A stretch of DNA of 64,000 nucleotides from Dorea sp. Lineage in GTDB: Bacteria > Bacillota > Clostridia > Lachnospirales > Lachnospiraceae. The stretch is from positions 1 to 64,000 of the forward strand of contig JAEDLC010000002.1 in NCBI GenBank assembly GCA_016295505.1, in the 5' to 3' direction. The position numbers and the translations under genes are program-made. The notes under the pieces were generated by a model. That model searched no databases. It saw nothing but the letters and a program-made list of their open reading frames with translations, and was not told the DNA's origin. This document shows, piece after piece, positions 1-10,199 of the stretch (positions within the stretch are counted from its first letter, which is position 1; each line of letters starts with the position of its first letter).

Positions 1-521
1 CCGGAGATAATCTCCAGACTCTTTACTTCCACCTCTGTTTTTACATAAGAAGGTGCCCTTACAATCTTGCTGTAAAGGAATCCGGCCAGTACTTTGTCAC
101 TGATCCGCAGGAGTGGAAGACATTGCCTGCTTTCATCATCTCTGACTACTTCCGTGATATATTCCGACTGCCTTGCCACCAGTTCTTCATAATTATCCAC
201 TGTCAGATGCATATTCAATATGGCATTCATATGATTATCAAATTCATGCTGCTTGATACGAATCTCCTTAACCAGTTCTTCCAATGGCTGGATATAGTGC
301 TGATACAGCTTTATCTCGGCCTCCTGCTTCAACATGATCATATATGTCTTGCGCCAGTCTGCAATTCCCCATATGATCACAACAACCATCAGCAGAAACA
401 TAAGGAAGATCCGATAATCAAATGTTCTGCTGATCAGAAAATCCACAACCAGATATACGGACACCAGAAGTGCCAGCACACAAAAGATTCGATATAAAAA
501 CTTTCTTACCCACTCAATCAC
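1..521 (-). CDS. Sensor histidine kinase, LytS/AgrC-like (partial, C-terminus off the window)
   Basis: The gene reads off the left edge, so only about 173 N-terminal residues are visible. It begins at a GTG at 521 that overlaps the end of the response regulator gene by 8 bp, which implies translational coupling. Two hydrophobic segments lie at about residues 8-27 and 38-53. A coiled linker follows, then an H-box of AgrC type (KQHEFDNHMNAI, near residue 92). This layout fits a receiver-coupled peptide- or surface-sensing kinase of the AgrC/LytS (GHKL) class that phosphorylates the LytTR regulator beside it. The ATPase domain is not visible, and the ligand cannot be inferred. Confidence 0.75.
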   Translation of the reverse strand, partial: MIEWVRKFLYRIFCVLALLVSVYLVVDFLISRTFDYRIFLMFLLMVVVIIWGIADWRKTYMIMLKQEAEIKLYQHYIQPLEELVKEIRIKQHEFDNHMNAILNMHLTVDNYEELVARQSEYITEVVRDDESRQCLPLLRISDKVLAGFLYSKIVRAPSYVKTEVEVKSLEIIS

Positions 522-1236
522 TGACAATCCTCCCGATCTCTGACTTATACGTCACACCGATCTCCACAACATCCGTACAGTCCTTTAACTTTATTACACG
601 GTTCACCATATCAAAGTACTCCACTTCTCTTCGGTTGACCACAAACATCCGATGACACTGAAGAAACATATCCTCCGGAATCTTCGTAAGAATCTGCTTC
701 AGGCTGATATACGGAATATCCCAGTCTCCGTTTTTCATATGGATCCGTATTCCCCTTGGAATCGCTTCTATATATCGAATATTATCACATTTCACCTGAT
801 AGTTGACGCCATCCTTCTTGACATGGATGACCGGAGGATCCTCCTGTTTTTCCTTATCCAGCACTTTACGAACCACTTCCTGCACCTGTTCCTGACAAAA
901 CGGCTTCATAATATACTGATAACAGTGCAGTTCACGGTAAGCCTGCATTTCCATGGCACCGATCGCAGTCACCATCACGATTGGAGTAAACGTATACCGA
1001 AACTGCTCCCGGACTTCTCTTGCAAACAGGATCCCACCGATATCTTCCCGGTTCTCTCCTCCAAGATTCACATCCAGCAGGAACAGACCATACCGGATAT
1101 CTGACTTCAGCAGGTTCTTAGCCTCCAGATAGGAGGAGGCAGTATGTACGCGTATCTCTTCCGAATAATCTATTAGCATCTTTTCCAAAGCCTCTCTGGA
1201 ATTCTGATCATCCTCCAGAAGCAACACATGTACCAT
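514..1236 (-). CDS. LytTR-family response regulator
   Basis: This 240-residue protein has an N-terminal receiver domain at about residues 3-125 and a C-terminal LytTR DNA-binding domain at about 135-235. The receiver shows the acidic pocket LLEDD near residue 6, the phospho-acceptor aspartate in LFLLDVNLGG near residue 54, and the conserved lysine in IMKPF near residue 110. The LytTR part has the typical NIRYIEAI and CHRMFVVN segments. It is the AgrA/LytR partner of the overlapping downstream kinase. Target promoters are unknown. A good ribosome site (GGGGGAGG) precedes the ATG. Confidence 0.9.
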   Translation of the reverse strand: MVHVLLLEDDQNSREALEKMLIDYSEEIRVHTASSYLEAKNLLKSDIRYGLFLLDVNLGGENREDIGGILFAREVREQFRYTFTPIVMVTAIGAMEMQAYRELHCYQYIMKPFCQEQVQEVVRKVLDKEKQEDPPVIHVKKDGVNYQVKCDNIRYIEAIPRGIRIHMKNGDWDIPYISLKQILTKIPEDMFLQCHRMFVVNRREVEYFDMVNRVIKLKDCTDVVEIGVTYKSEIGRIVSD

Positions 1237-1303
1237 CAGACCTCCCCCTCTCTGATTCTGTAATTCTGAATATGATTCTGTACCACGATTCTATGATCGT
1301 TCT

Positions 1304-2233
1304 CTATTCAGCGATGATTTCTTTTGCACTCTTTGCCAGGCCCGCAAGACTCTGAATCTCTGATGGAATAATGATCTTGGTCGCCTGTCCGTCAGCCGCC
1401 TTTTCAAATGCTTCCAGACTCTTCATCGTAAGAACTGCCTCATCTGCACCGGCCTCTTTCAGGAACCGGATACCATCTGCATTGGCCTTCTGCACTTTCA
1501 GGATTGCCTCTGCCTCACCTTCTGCTTCACGGATCATAGCTTCCTTTTTCGCCTCTGCGCGGAGAATCGCTGCCTGTTTTTCTGCCTCTGCATCCAGAAT
1601 CGCCGATTCCTTCTGTCCTTCTGCAACCAGGATCGTAGATTTTTTCTCACCTTCCGCACGCAGGATTGCTTCTCTTCGTTCACGCTCAGCCTTCATCTGC
1701 TTCTCCATTGCATCCTGGATCGCTGACGGAGGAATGATATTCTTAAGCTCTACTCGATTGACCTTGATTCCCCATGGATCCGTCGCCTCATCCAGAGAAG
1801 CCCGCATCTTGGTATTGATCGTTTCTCTGGAGGTCAGTGTCTGATCCAGCTCCAGATCACCGATGATATTACGAAGGGTTGTCGCTGTCAGGTTTTCGAT
1901 CGCCATGATCGGATTCGCAACACCGTAACAGAACATCTTCGGATCTGTGATCTGATAGAATACAACCGTGTCTATCCGCATGGTTACGTTATCTTTTGTA
2001 ATTACCGGCTGCGGTGCAAAGTCTACTACCTGCTCTTTTAAATCCACTTTTCTCGCCACTCTGTCAATGATCGGCACCTTAAAATGAAGTCCGGTATTCC
2101 AGGTTGCCTGATATGCCCCCAGACGTTCCACAACCATCGCTCTTGCCTGCGGTACGATCTTGATACATGAAACGAGTAAAATCAGAATAATAATAACAAG
2201 AATGATCAATACAACAAATCCAACACTCAACAT
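1304..2233 (-). CDS. SPFH/stomatin-like membrane protein (paraslipin/QmcA type)
   Basis: The 309-residue protein starts with one hydrophobic anchor (about residues 3-24). The SPFH/band-7 domain follows (about 25-190, including VVERLGAYQATWNTGLHFK and the NIIGDLELDQTLTSRE segment). Then comes a long Ala/Glu-rich coiled coil made of repeated AEGEK/AEAEK units (about 185-245). This is the usual composition of QmcA/YbbK-type flotillin-like scaffolds that oligomerise on the membrane. It lies 3 bp after an NfeD-type protein, the standard partner of this family, so the two are probably co-expressed and act together in membrane organisation or quality control. The precise role is unknown. Confidence 0.9.
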   Translation of the reverse strand: MLSVGFVVLIILVIIILILLVSCIKIVPQARAMVVERLGAYQATWNTGLHFKVPIIDRVARKVDLKEQVVDFAPQPVITKDNVTMRIDTVVFYQITDPKMFCYGVANPIMAIENLTATTLRNIIGDLELDQTLTSRETINTKMRASLDEATDPWGIKVNRVELKNIIPPSAIQDAMEKQMKAERERREAILRAEGEKKSTILVAEGQKESAILDAEAEKQAAILRAEAKKEAMIREAEGEAEAILKVQKANADGIRFLKEAGADEAVLTMKSLEAFEKAADGQATKIIIPSEIQSLAGLAKSAKEIIAE

Positions 2234-2236
2234 AAG

Positions 2237-2695
2237 CTACTCCTCCTCATACTTTTTTACAATTAATTTGACTCCTGAAATGTTCACTACTTTAGCCAGT
2301 GTCTCCGGCTCCAGAATCTCATCGTCATCCTCTGCTCTCACCGTCCACTCCTGGCCATTTACCACCGCCATTCCTGTCTGATGAAGATTATCCACCTTCT
2401 CCGCGATACGGATCGTCTTACCTATGATTCCCTCATAATTCGTCTTTTCCCGCTGTGAATTAATGAACTTCACTGCAAACGGTCTTGTAAACCACAAAAG
2501 CACGAATGTCACAACAAAGAACGCGACGATCTGCCATATGAGAGGCACATTCAGCACACTCAGAAGAAGTGCGATCAAAGCACCTCCTGCTGCCCAGATA
2601 CTGGTCAGCCCCACCGTAATGATCTCAACAAGCAGGAGAAGGATCAGAAGAACCAGCCAGATAACCGTCATATAAGCATCCTGTATCATTGCCAT
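2237..2695 (-). CDS. NfeD-like membrane protein
   Basis: About 152 residues long. Start chosen at the ATG at 2695 (MAMIQDAYM), since the 20 upstream codons lack family similarity and GGAAG lies at the right distance. Three or four membrane helices fill residues 8-80 (IWLVLLILLLLVEIITVG, then a loop, then WQIVAFFVVTFVLLWFT). A C-terminal OB-fold of NfeD type follows (about 95-150, GKTIRIAEKV, GQEWTVRAEDD). It is the short NfeD1b form with no protease domain. The neighbouring SPFH protein is the usual functional partner. A divergent promoter region separates it from yqeY. Confidence 0.85.
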   Translation of the reverse strand: MAMIQDAYMTVIWLVLLILLLLVEIITVGLTSIWAAGGALIALLLSVLNVPLIWQIVAFFVVTFVLLWFTRPFAVKFINSQREKTNYEGIIGKTIRIAEKVDNLHQTGMAVVNGQEWTVRAEDDDEILEPETLAKVVNISGVKLIVKKYEEE

Positions 2696-2835
2696 AAGCT
2701 CTTCACTTCCTTTCTTGATTGTCCTCATCTTAACAAAGTTTCCATTTTTCGACAATACATTTTGAGTGAATGAAGTGATTTCATGTTTGAGTTTGTTAAG
2801 CTCTTAATTGGGACTGGATATTTGATACACATTTT

Positions 2836-2845
2836 TGTATAATAG
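2836..2845 (+). promoter_or_regulatory. Candidate -10 box for yqeY
   Basis: A perfect TATAAT at 2838-2843 lies 31 bp before the yqeY start. The expected -35 region (GGATAT-like) is weak, so this is a moderate call. The 118-bp gap before the gene also holds the start of the divergent NfeD/SPFH unit. Confidence 0.45.
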
Positions 2846-2873
2846 CATCAGACAATGATAGGAGGAATGAAGT

Positions 2874-3320
2874 ATGAGCAAAATCGAAGAAGTACGCGCC
2901 GACATGGTCAAAGCCATGAAAGCCGGCGACAAAGAAACCAAAGAAACATTATCCATGCTGCTTGCAGCCCTTAAGAATAAAGCCATTGATAAACGCTCTG
3001 ACTTAACGCCTGAGGAAGAGACTCAGGTTATCTTAAAGGAGATTAAGCAAACCAAAGAAACTCTGGATATGACTCCTGCAGACCGCACCGAGATCATGGA
3101 AGAATGCAGCAAACGCCTTGCAGTCCTTGAGCAGTATGCTCCGAAGATGATGGACGAGGCAGAGATACGGGAAGTGGTCTCATCCGTTCTTGCTGAGATG
3201 GGACTGGACGCACCGACCGCCAAGGACAAAGGAAAGATCATGAAAAACCTGATGCCGAAGGTAAAAGGAAAGGCTGACGGCAAGCTGGTCAATGACATTG
3301 TATCCACCTTCATGAATTAA
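2874..3320 (+). CDS. yqeY: GatB/YqeY domain protein
   Basis: This 148-residue protein is a complete YqeY-family member. It shows the typical N-terminus (IEEVRADMVKAMKAGDKET), a central helical part with KNKAIDKRS, and the C-terminal helical bundle related to the GatB tail (MLPKVKGKADGKLVNDIV). Family members are thought to associate with tRNA-dependent amidotransferase-like functions, but the exact biochemical role is not settled. It is a single-gene plus-strand unit with an AGGAGG ribosome site, ending in a bidirectional terminator shared with the convergent alpha-galactosidase gene. Confidence 0.9.
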   Translation: MSKIEEVRADMVKAMKAGDKETKETLSMLLAALKNKAIDKRSDLTPEEETQVILKEIKQTKETLDMTPADRTEIMEECSKRLAVLEQYAPKMMDEAEIREVVSSVLAEMGLDAPTAKDKGKIMKNLMPKVKGKADGKLVNDIVSTFMN

Positions 3321-3373
3321 CACCTGCAGAACCTGCCACCGGCAGCTTCCTTCAGATGCATGGCAACAAAGAT

Positions 3374-3423
3374 GCCGCTGCTTCACAGATGTAATTCATC
3401 TATAGAGCAGCGGCTCCTTTTTG
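3374..3423. terminator. Bidirectional terminator between yqeY and alpha-galactosidase
   Basis: Perfect 9-bp stem GCCGCTGCT (3374-3382) with AGCAGCGGC (3406-3414), followed by CTCCTTTTTG on the plus strand. It separates two convergent genes. Confidence 0.8.
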
Positions 3424-3424
3424 T

Positions 3425-5656
3425 TTATCCCTTCTTTGCTTTCAGCACATAGATCCGCGATTCAAAATCCGTACACGGAACCAGATCGCCTATGATCTCT
3501 CCGGATGTCACATCTGAAGTGATCAGCCCCAGATTCATCAGTTCATCGCCATAATGTTCTGTATGGCTGAATTCATTTTCGTAGATCACATCCGGGCGCA
3601 GTCCCTGAAGCTTCACCCTGCTGTAAGGCATATTCACTCCGTTCAGAACACGGTACCAGCCGACCAGTGCTGTATTCTGATCTTCACTGACTACCATCCA
3701 GACAGTTTCATTTTTCTCAAACGGGCTTACCAGTCGGTAAAATGTTCCATACTGGATGGTCTCCCGGTACTCTTTCATAAACGCAATCTGCTCTTTTACC
3801 TGCCCGATCTCTTCCTCTGTCAGCTTATTCAGATCCAGCTCATAGCCAAATGTTCCAAAATAAGCTACATTTGCTCTTGTATGAAGCGGAGTCCTCCGAT
3901 ATACCTGATGATTCGGAATGACTGACACATGGCTTCCGATACTGCTGATCGGATAACACATGGACGTTCCATACTGGATCTTCAGCCGTTCAATGGCATC
4001 CGAATCATCGCTGGCCCACCCCTGCGGTGCATAATAGAGCATACCGGGATCAAATCTTCCCCCGCCGCTTGCACAGGATTCAAACAGAACCTCCGGGAAT
4101 TCCCTGGTCAGGCGATCATACAGATCATAAACTCCCAGAATATAACGGTGGAACACTTCTCCCTGTCTGTCTGCAGGAAGTGCAGCTGAATAACATTCTG
4201 TAATACTTCTGTTCATATCCCATTTGATATAAGAAATCCTGGATTCAGACAGAATCTTACGCATCATCTCATGAATACGGTCAACAACTTCACGTCTGGA
4301 AAAATCAAGCACATACTGATATCTTCCATGGGATACACTTCTGTCGGGTGTCTGAAGGATCCAGTCCGGATGTTCCCTGAAAAGATCGGAATCCTTATTG
4401 ACCATCTCCGGTTCAAACCAGAGACCAAACTTCATTCCCAATGCTTCAATCTTTCTGGAAAGACCACTGATTCCTTCCGGAAGGCGCTCCGGATTGGCTA
4501 TCCAGTCTCCAAGTCCTGCAAGCTCACTGTTTCTTTCTCCAAACCATCCATCATCCAGTACAAAAAGCTCCACGCCACATTCTTTTGCCTTTGCTGCTAT
4601 CTCAAGGAGTCTTTCTTCTGTAAAGTCAAAGTATGTAGCTTCCCAGTTGTTATTCAGAATCGGCCTCACACGGTCTCTCCAGTAACCTCTTGCCAGTCTG
4701 GAACGGTACAGACGATGATAGGCCTGACTCATACCGTTCAATCCGTGTTCCGTGTATACCATGACGGCTTCCGGCGTCTGAAAACTCTCACAGGCATCCA
4801 GTTTCCAGTCAAATCCTTCCGGATTGATCCCCGCCGTGATACGCGTCACATCATGTGTATCCACTTCAGCCTGTATCCGGAAATTGCCGCTGTAGATCAG
4901 ACTGAATCCGACAGCCTCTCCCTGTGTCTCGCTGGTCCCCGGGCGCTTCAATACCAGAAATGGATTCTGTTCATGTGAAGAATTTCCCCGTCTGCTGTCG
5001 ATTGCCTGTATTCCCTGTTCCAGTCTGCGGTTTTTGATATGTCTTTCCCGTGCCCATGCCCCGGACAGCTGCATCCAGACATAATCACAGTCCGGCAGAT
5101 CCAGACTCATACTCATGGCAGATAGCAGATGCACCGGTCTTGTTCCTTCGTTTACAAACCTTGCACTTCTTGCGATCACCCCATCCCGGTCAAATATCGT
5201 GTACAGGAGTTCAAGACGGATTCCTGTCACCGGATCTTTCAAAATCAGGCAAAGTGTCTCTGCCTCATCGTCTGCCTCCGTATAGGTAGCCGGCAGCCCT
5301 TCCAGTCCCGGCTTTCCTCCGGCAATCGAATGTTCCACATATTGAAAATCACTGATTCTGCTTCCGTTCTCCTGCAGGATCTCTACCGCAGGGTGCCGGT
5401 AATCAGTCGTTCCATATACCGGATATTCCTGTCGGATATGCTCCAACGAGAAGGTCCGGTCACCCTCAAAGACATAAGAGGTCATTGGTCTTGGAGCTTT
5501 TTCGACCAGATATGAAAAATCGGCCTTATCATGAATCCGTTTTCCAAAATACAGTTGTCCCAGGTGCCCGTTTTCCAACACGCACATCACATAACTGATC
5601 TGCTCATTGTACAGGTGAAATGTCTTCGTTTCCTCATGAAAAATAATAGTTGCCAT
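3425..5656 (-). CDS. Alpha-galactosidase, glycoside hydrolase family 36
   Basis: About 743 residues, cytoplasmic (no signal peptide). It hydrolyses terminal alpha-1,6-galactose from raffinose-family oligosaccharides and melibiose. The N-terminal beta-sandwich is followed by the GH36 barrel with LDDGWFG, WFEPEMV, the nucleophile motif YIKWDMNR and the acid/base motif SCASGGGRFDPG. Length matches the roughly 720-750 residue tetrameric bacterial enzymes. Start set at the ATG at 5656, 9 codons inside the longest frame, because AGGGAGGAAG precedes it. It stands alone, with no sugar transporter or regulator next to it, and terminators lie on both sides. Confidence 0.93.
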   Translation of the reverse strand: MATIIFHEETKTFHLYNEQISYVMCVLENGHLGQLYFGKRIHDKADFSYLVEKAPRPMTSYVFEGDRTFSLEHIRQEYPVYGTTDYRHPAVEILQENGSRISDFQYVEHSIAGGKPGLEGLPATYTEADDEAETLCLILKDPVTGIRLELLYTIFDRDGVIARSARFVNEGTRPVHLLSAMSMSLDLPDCDYVWMQLSGAWARERHIKNRRLEQGIQAIDSRRGNSSHEQNPFLVLKRPGTSETQGEAVGFSLIYSGNFRIQAEVDTHDVTRITAGINPEGFDWKLDACESFQTPEAVMVYTEHGLNGMSQAYHRLYRSRLARGYWRDRVRPILNNNWEATYFDFTEERLLEIAAKAKECGVELFVLDDGWFGERNSELAGLGDWIANPERLPEGISGLSRKIEALGMKFGLWFEPEMVNKDSDLFREHPDWILQTPDRSVSHGRYQYVLDFSRREVVDRIHEMMRKILSESRISYIKWDMNRSITECYSAALPADRQGEVFHRYILGVYDLYDRLTREFPEVLFESCASGGGRFDPGMLYYAPQGWASDDSDAIERLKIQYGTSMCYPISSIGSHVSVIPNHQVYRRTPLHTRANVAYFGTFGYELDLNKLTEEEIGQVKEQIAFMKEYRETIQYGTFYRLVSPFEKNETVWMVVSEDQNTALVGWYRVLNGVNMPYSRVKLQGLRPDVIYENEFSHTEHYGDELMNLGLITSDVTSGEIIGDLVPCTDFESRIYVLKAKKG

Positions 5657-5706
5657 TGTCTTCCTCCCTCTACTCATATGCAATTTCTGAATATCGGCCT
5701 GCTATG

Positions 5707-5749
5707 ATAAAAAGAACCCGGGGGTACCCACATAAGCTCCTCGGGTTCT
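5707..5749 (-). terminator. Terminator after the PrsA-like lipoprotein gene
   Basis: Read on the minus strand, AGAACCCG pairs with CGGGTTCT (5742-5749 with 5713-5720) and is followed by a T-run. It isolates the alpha-galactosidase gene from the upstream unit. Confidence 0.8.
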
Positions 5750-5775
5750 GTTTTGTCATCATATCATAACGCTTC

Positions 5776-6798
5776 TTAATCTTCCGTTGTAGTCTCTGAT
5801 TCTTCCTGCTTGAATGTAACGCTCAGTTTCTGGAAATCTACCTTTTTCCATACGTTTTTGTTTACTTTGATCTCTTCTTTTTCTTTCAGTTCCGCGCAGG
5901 TATCATTAAACAGTTCGGTCTGTCTGTCACTGACGATGGACGCCTTCTTCTGATCTGTTGCGTCTCTGTCCAGAAGAGAAGTAAGCTTTACTACATAACA
6001 TGCACTGTCTGTCTCAATGATATCAGAGACATCGCCTTCTGCCATCTGATCAGCAGCTTCAATCACTTCTGCTGCCGGACTGGTAGATTCTGCATCAAAA
6101 GTTACCGTTTTCGCCTCATATCCCTGCTCTGTAACAAAGGTATCAAAATCTTCTGCCGCCTTAGCCCCCTCAGCAAATGCTTCAGCCTGCTCTTTTACAG
6201 AAGCTTTTTCGTCATCAGAAAGTTCTGTCTGCCCGTCCTCGGCCAGATAAGAAAATTCTACATATTCCATGCTCTTCTGTGCAGCTTCCTCATCGCTCAC
6301 CTCTGTATCCGCCTCTGCCTGAATCGCATTACGCATCTTATTCTCGATCGTCATCAGCGTCATGACTCTCTCTACCGTTTCCTTCGAACCGGACACCTTC
6401 TCCTTATCTGCATCTTCATTGGTCTCATCAAATGTCTTTGCCGCATTTTCAATAGCCGTTTTTTCCTCGTCAGAAAGCGTCACACCATACGCATCCATAT
6501 TCTTTTCCAGAACGATCATCGTCTCCAGCTCTTCCAGAACGGAATCTTTGATAGATTCTTCATAGGTCTTTCCGTCTGCCACCTCTGTCGTCCACATATC
6601 ATCTCCGCCCATATAAGCTGCGTAATAGGTCTCATACATCGCCTGTGTATATCTTGCATAGAAGTTCGCAACTCCCGCGGTGATCTTCTGATCCCCGACA
6701 GTTGCCACCACATCATCTTCCTTTAAAGATCCGCATCCGGTCAGGGATGTCACTGCCAGCATTCCCGTCAATGCAAGCGTCAATACTTTCTTTTTCAT
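5776..6798 (-). CDS. PrsA/SurA-like peptidyl-prolyl isomerase lipoprotein
   Basis: This 340-residue protein has a lipoprotein signal peptide with the lipobox LTGC (Cys at about residue 22), so it is anchored on the outer face of the membrane. A SurA_N-like helical region (about 30-180) is followed by a divergent parvulin-type segment (about 185-300) and an acidic tail ending in ETTTED. It probably helps fold exported proteins. It follows mfd at a distance of 51 bp, a common arrangement in Clostridia, and its transcript ends at the hairpin at 5707-5749. The parvulin core is poorly conserved, so isomerase activity itself is uncertain. Confidence 0.75.
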   Translation of the reverse strand: MKKKVLTLALTGMLAVTSLTGCGSLKEDDVVATVGDQKITAGVANFYARYTQAMYETYYAAYMGGDDMWTTEVADGKTYEESIKDSVLEELETMIVLEKNMDAYGVTLSDEEKTAIENAAKTFDETNEDADKEKVSGSKETVERVMTLMTIENKMRNAIQAEADTEVSDEEAAQKSMEYVEFSYLAEDGQTELSDDEKASVKEQAEAFAEGAKAAEDFDTFVTEQGYEAKTVTFDAESTSPAAEVIEAADQMAEGDVSDIIETDSACYVVKLTSLLDRDATDQKKASIVSDRQTELFNDTCAELKEKEEIKVNKNVWKKVDFQKLSVTFKQEESETTTED

Positions 6799-6849
6799 GC
6801 CTCTGCATACCCTCCTTAGTATCGTTAACCATTATATTATATCCTTTTT

Positions 6850-9800
6850 TTATGGTTCAATCAATCCTTTAATTCCATTTAACACTTTTTTCACGATTTC
6901 CAGGACGTCTGTATTCTTCTCCTTTTTGCTGCGTCTCTTTTTCTCATATACAAAGCAGGGACTTCCCGTCTCAGCTTTAAAACAGAGTTCTCCCTTGAAA
7001 TCACTGATCAGACGCGGGATACGCTCCGGATGAACTTTTGCCTTCTCATACATGGTAAATGTATACGTATCTCCTTTTTGTTCCACTGCCGTTACATAGA
7101 CACTGTGTGCCTGTGCCTTTAATGCAGCAACCGCAAGAAGAGTCTCCACTTTCTTCGGAATATCTCCGAAACGATCAATCAGCTCTTCTGTCATATCTTC
7201 CATCTCCTCCTGATTCTCGATCGCTGCAATTCTCTTATAGATATCCAGCTTCTGATACTCATTTGGAATATAGGAATCGGGAATATATGCATCCACATTC
7301 AGATCCATTGTCGTATGATACGTTTCCTCTTCTTCCGTCTCCCCTTTCAGATGCTTGACCGCTTCATTGAGCATCTTACAGTAGAGATCATATCCGACTG
7401 CTTCCATATGGCCGTGCTGTTCAGCTCCCAGAAGATTGCCCGCACCCCGGATCTCAAGATCCCGCATGGCAATCTTGAATCCGGAACCAAGATCCGTAAA
7501 TTCCCGGATGGCAGCCAGACGCTTCTCTGCTACCTCTTTCAGGAGCTTGTCTCTGCGGTACAGCAGGAATGCATATGCCATGCGATTGGACCTGCCGACT
7601 CTTCCCCTGAGCTGATAAAGCTGGGATAATCCCAGACGGTCCGCATCATGAATGATCATGGTGTTAACATTGGAGATATCAAGACCGGTCTCGATAATCG
7701 TCGTCGATACCAGCACATCAATTTCCCCGTTAATAAAATCATACATGATCCTCTCCAGTTCATGCTCCCGCATCTGTCCGTGTGCATATTCTACCGTCAC
7801 ATCCGGCACCAGCTTCTGCACATGTGCAGTTACTTCTGCAATATCTTCCACGCGATTATAAACGTAGTATACCTGTCCCTGTCTTGCACATTCACGCTCA
7901 ATGGCTTCCCGGACCATCTCATCATTATATTCCATGACATAAGTCTGGATCGGCATTCGATCATTCGGTGCTTCCTCCAGAACACTCATATCCCGGATAC
8001 CGATCAGGCTCATATGCAACGTTCTCGGGATCGGCGTGGCAGTCAGCGTCAGTACATCCACATTTTCCTTCAGTTTTTTGATCTTCTCTTTGTGCTGAAC
8101 ACCGAACCGCTGTTCTTCATCGATGATCAGAAGTCCCAGATCCTTGAACTTCAGATCGTCACTCAATACACGATGCGTACCGATCACAATATCTACCAGT
8201 CCGCGCTTTGTATCCTCAATCGTCTTTTTCTGCTGGGCCGCTGTCCGGAATCTGCACATCAGATCCACCCGGACCGGAAAATCCTTCATTCGCTGTAAAA
8301 ATGTATTGTAATGCTGCTGTGCCAGAATCGTTGTCGGAACCAGATAAACCACCTGTTTGTCTTCCTGCACCGCTTTGAATGCAGCACGAATCGCAACCTC
8401 TGTCTTACCGAATCCCACATCCCCGCAGATCAGACGATCCATGATCTTGCTGCTCTGCATATCCCGTTTCACAGCATCGATTGCCAGCATCTGGTCTTCC
8501 GTCTCATCAAACGGAAACATCTCTTCAAACTCTTTCTGCCATACAGTATCTTCTCCATATACATACCCCTGCTTCTCCTGCCTTGCCGCATACAGCTGAA
8601 CCAGATCCTTCGCGATCTCCCGGACTGCTCCCCGGACTCTTGTCTTGGTTTTGGTCCATTCCTGTGTCCCAAGTCTGTTCAGCTTCGGCTTCTTTGCATC
8701 TGCACTCGCATACTTCTGGATCATATCCAGCTGCGTTGCGGGAATATACAGATTCCCGCCCTGTGCATAAGAGATCTTCATGTAGTCCTTTGCAATCTTG
8801 TCAACCACGATTTTTTCAATTCCCTGATAGACTCCGATTCCATGACTTTCATGAACCACATAGTCTCCCGGCTTCAGTTCCGAGAAGCTCTGGATCTTTC
8901 TTCCTTCATAGACCTTTCGTTTTTTCTTCTTCCTGCTCTTTCCGAAGATATCTGTCTCTGAGATCACAGTAAACTTAATCATCGGATATTCATAGCCTTC
9001 CGCGACATATCCATGTGCCGTCATAATCTCTCCCGGCTGCACCTCGCGGTCCATATCATCACTGTAATAGCTGCTCAGACTGTAGTCTCTCAAATCCTCA
9101 GCCAGACGTCTGGCTCTTGTCCTGGATCCGGACAGCAGAATGACCCGGTACCCGTTTCTCTTCAGTCGCTTAAGATCCTGTGTCAGCATCTCAAAGCTGT
9201 TGTTATATGGATTCACATTTTTAGACTGAATATGCATGGTATCGCGTACTTCGAGTCCTTTACAACGCATGTCCAGAGAAAAAAACCCCACACTGCTGTA
9301 AGCATTCATCTTCTTCAGGATCTCCTCCGTCAGATAAAGTCTCGCTTCCGCATTCGTCATCTCATATCCGCTTTCAATCCTTTTTTTCTGCGCCTCCATG
9401 AACTCTTCTTCCACGCCCTGACCTTTTTCTGCCAGGCGCACCGGCTCATCCAGAAAAAGAAGCGTCTGCTCCTTCGGAAAATAATCCAGAAAGGACACCC
9501 CTCTTTCCTCCTCCTTCGGGAATTCGACAGCCGGACAGATGGCAATCTCCGAAAGATTCTCGATCGATCTCTGCGTCTCTACATCAAATGTCCGGATGGA
9601 ATCCACCTCATCTCCCCACAGCTCGATCCTTACCGGCTGTTCCTCCGTAAGAGGATACACATCCAGAATTCCTCCCCGGACCGCAAACTGACCCGGACCT
9701 TCAATCTGGACTTCTCTGTCATATCCGATTCCTGTCAGCTGCTCTGTCATCTCATCAAGACTGATCGTGCTGTCTCCCTGGATCCGTATGATACGTTTTT

Positions 9801-10197
9801 CAATCACTTCTTTTGGAAGGAGCGAATCCATAAATGCATCAAAACTGGTAACCACGGTCAGCGCTTCCCCGGTCGTAACTGCCTGTATGACCTCCATTCT
9901 CTTTCTCACCAGTTCTTTGCTTCGAATGTCCGCCTGATAAAATAACAGATCCTTTGCCGGATACAGATACGTATTCGGGTCCAGAAAACGATATTCTTCA
10001 TACACCTGTCTGGCCTTTGATTCACTGGAACAGGCGATGACTTTATATTTACAGCCATCGCTCAGCGCATACATCATATGAGATTTCTGGGAATTCACGC
10101 ATCCGCAGACACGCAGCATGCCCGGTGCTTCTGTTTTATTTTTGCAGAGTTCTTCAAACTCCGCCAAATCACTCAATGGCCTGATCAGAGCTTGCAT
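6850..10197 (-). CDS. mfd: Transcription-repair coupling factor Mfd
   Basis: 1,115 residues, the normal length. Mfd removes RNA polymerase stalled at DNA lesions and recruits UvrA. Domains in order: UvrB-like N-terminal modules (about 1-330), the RNA polymerase-interacting CarD-like domain (about 430-500, [19 protein letters not shown]), RecG-like helicase motor domains (about 540-900), and a C-terminal TRCF domain (about 940-1060). Visible motifs include Walker [14 protein letters not shown], the DEEQRFG box and TATPIPRTL. An ATG with AGGAGG starts it 2 bp after pth, so pth and mfd form one operon as in many Firmicutes. Confidence 0.97.
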   Translation of the reverse strand: MQALIRPLSDLAEFEELCKNKTEAPGMLRVCGCVNSQKSHMMYALSDGCKYKVIACSSESKARQVYEEYRFLDPNTYLYPAKDLLFYQADIRSKELVRKRMEVIQAVTTGEALTVVTSFDAFMDSLLPKEVIEKRIIRIQGDSTISLDEMTEQLTGIGYDREVQIEGPGQFAVRGGILDVYPLTEEQPVRIELWGDEVDSIRTFDVETQRSIENLSEIAICPAVEFPKEEERGVSFLDYFPKEQTLLFLDEPVRLAEKGQGVEEEFMEAQKKRIESGYEMTNAEARLYLTEEILKKMNAYSSVGFFSLDMRCKGLEVRDTMHIQSKNVNPYNNSFEMLTQDLKRLKRNGYRVILLSGSRTRARRLAEDLRDYSLSSYYSDDMDREVQPGEIMTAHGYVAEGYEYPMIKFTVISETDIFGKSRKKKKRKVYEGRKIQSFSELKPGDYVVHESHGIGVYQGIEKIVVDKIAKDYMKISYAQGGNLYIPATQLDMIQKYASADAKKPKLNRLGTQEWTKTKTRVRGAVREIAKDLVQLYAARQEKQGYVYGEDTVWQKEFEEMFPFDETEDQMLAIDAVKRDMQSSKIMDRLICGDVGFGKTEVAIRAAFKAVQEDKQVVYLVPTTILAQQHYNTFLQRMKDFPVRVDLMCRFRTAAQQKKTIEDTKRGLVDIVIGTHRVLSDDLKFKDLGLLIIDEEQRFGVQHKEKIKKLKENVDVLTLTATPIPRTLHMSLIGIRDMSVLEEAPNDRMPIQTYVMEYNDEMVREAIERECARQGQVYYVYNRVEDIAEVTAHVQKLVPDVTVEYAHGQMREHELERIMYDFINGEIDVLVSTTIIETGLDISNVNTMIIHDADRLGLSQLYQLRGRVGRSNRMAYAFLLYRRDKLLKEVAEKRLAAIREFTDLGSGFKIAMRDLEIRGAGNLLGAEQHGHMEAVGYDLYCKMLNEAVKHLKGETEEEETYHTTMDLNVDAYIPDSYIPNEYQKLDIYKRIAAIENQEEMEDMTEELIDRFGDIPKKVETLLAVAALKAQAHSVYVTAVEQKGDTYTFTMYEKAKVHPERIPRLISDFKGELCFKAETGSPCFVYEKKRRSKKEKNTDVLEIVKKVLNGIKGLIEP

Positions 10198-10199
10198 AA

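Noticed and set aside
123-497. Plus-strand open frame of 124 codons
   Set aside because: It is a shadow of the minus-strand kinase gene, whose translation shows membrane helices and an H-box.
1371-1844. Plus-strand serine/alanine-rich open frame
   Set aside because: It is the reverse reading of the repeated Ala/Glu coiled coil in the SPFH protein gene.
4271-4978. Plus-strand open frame of 235 codons within the alpha-galactosidase gene
   Set aside because: Lies opposite conserved GH36 motifs, has no ribosome site and no recognisable domain.
9013-9945. Plus-strand open frame of 310 codons within mfd
   Set aside because: Antisense shadow; mfd is complete and conserved on the other strand.
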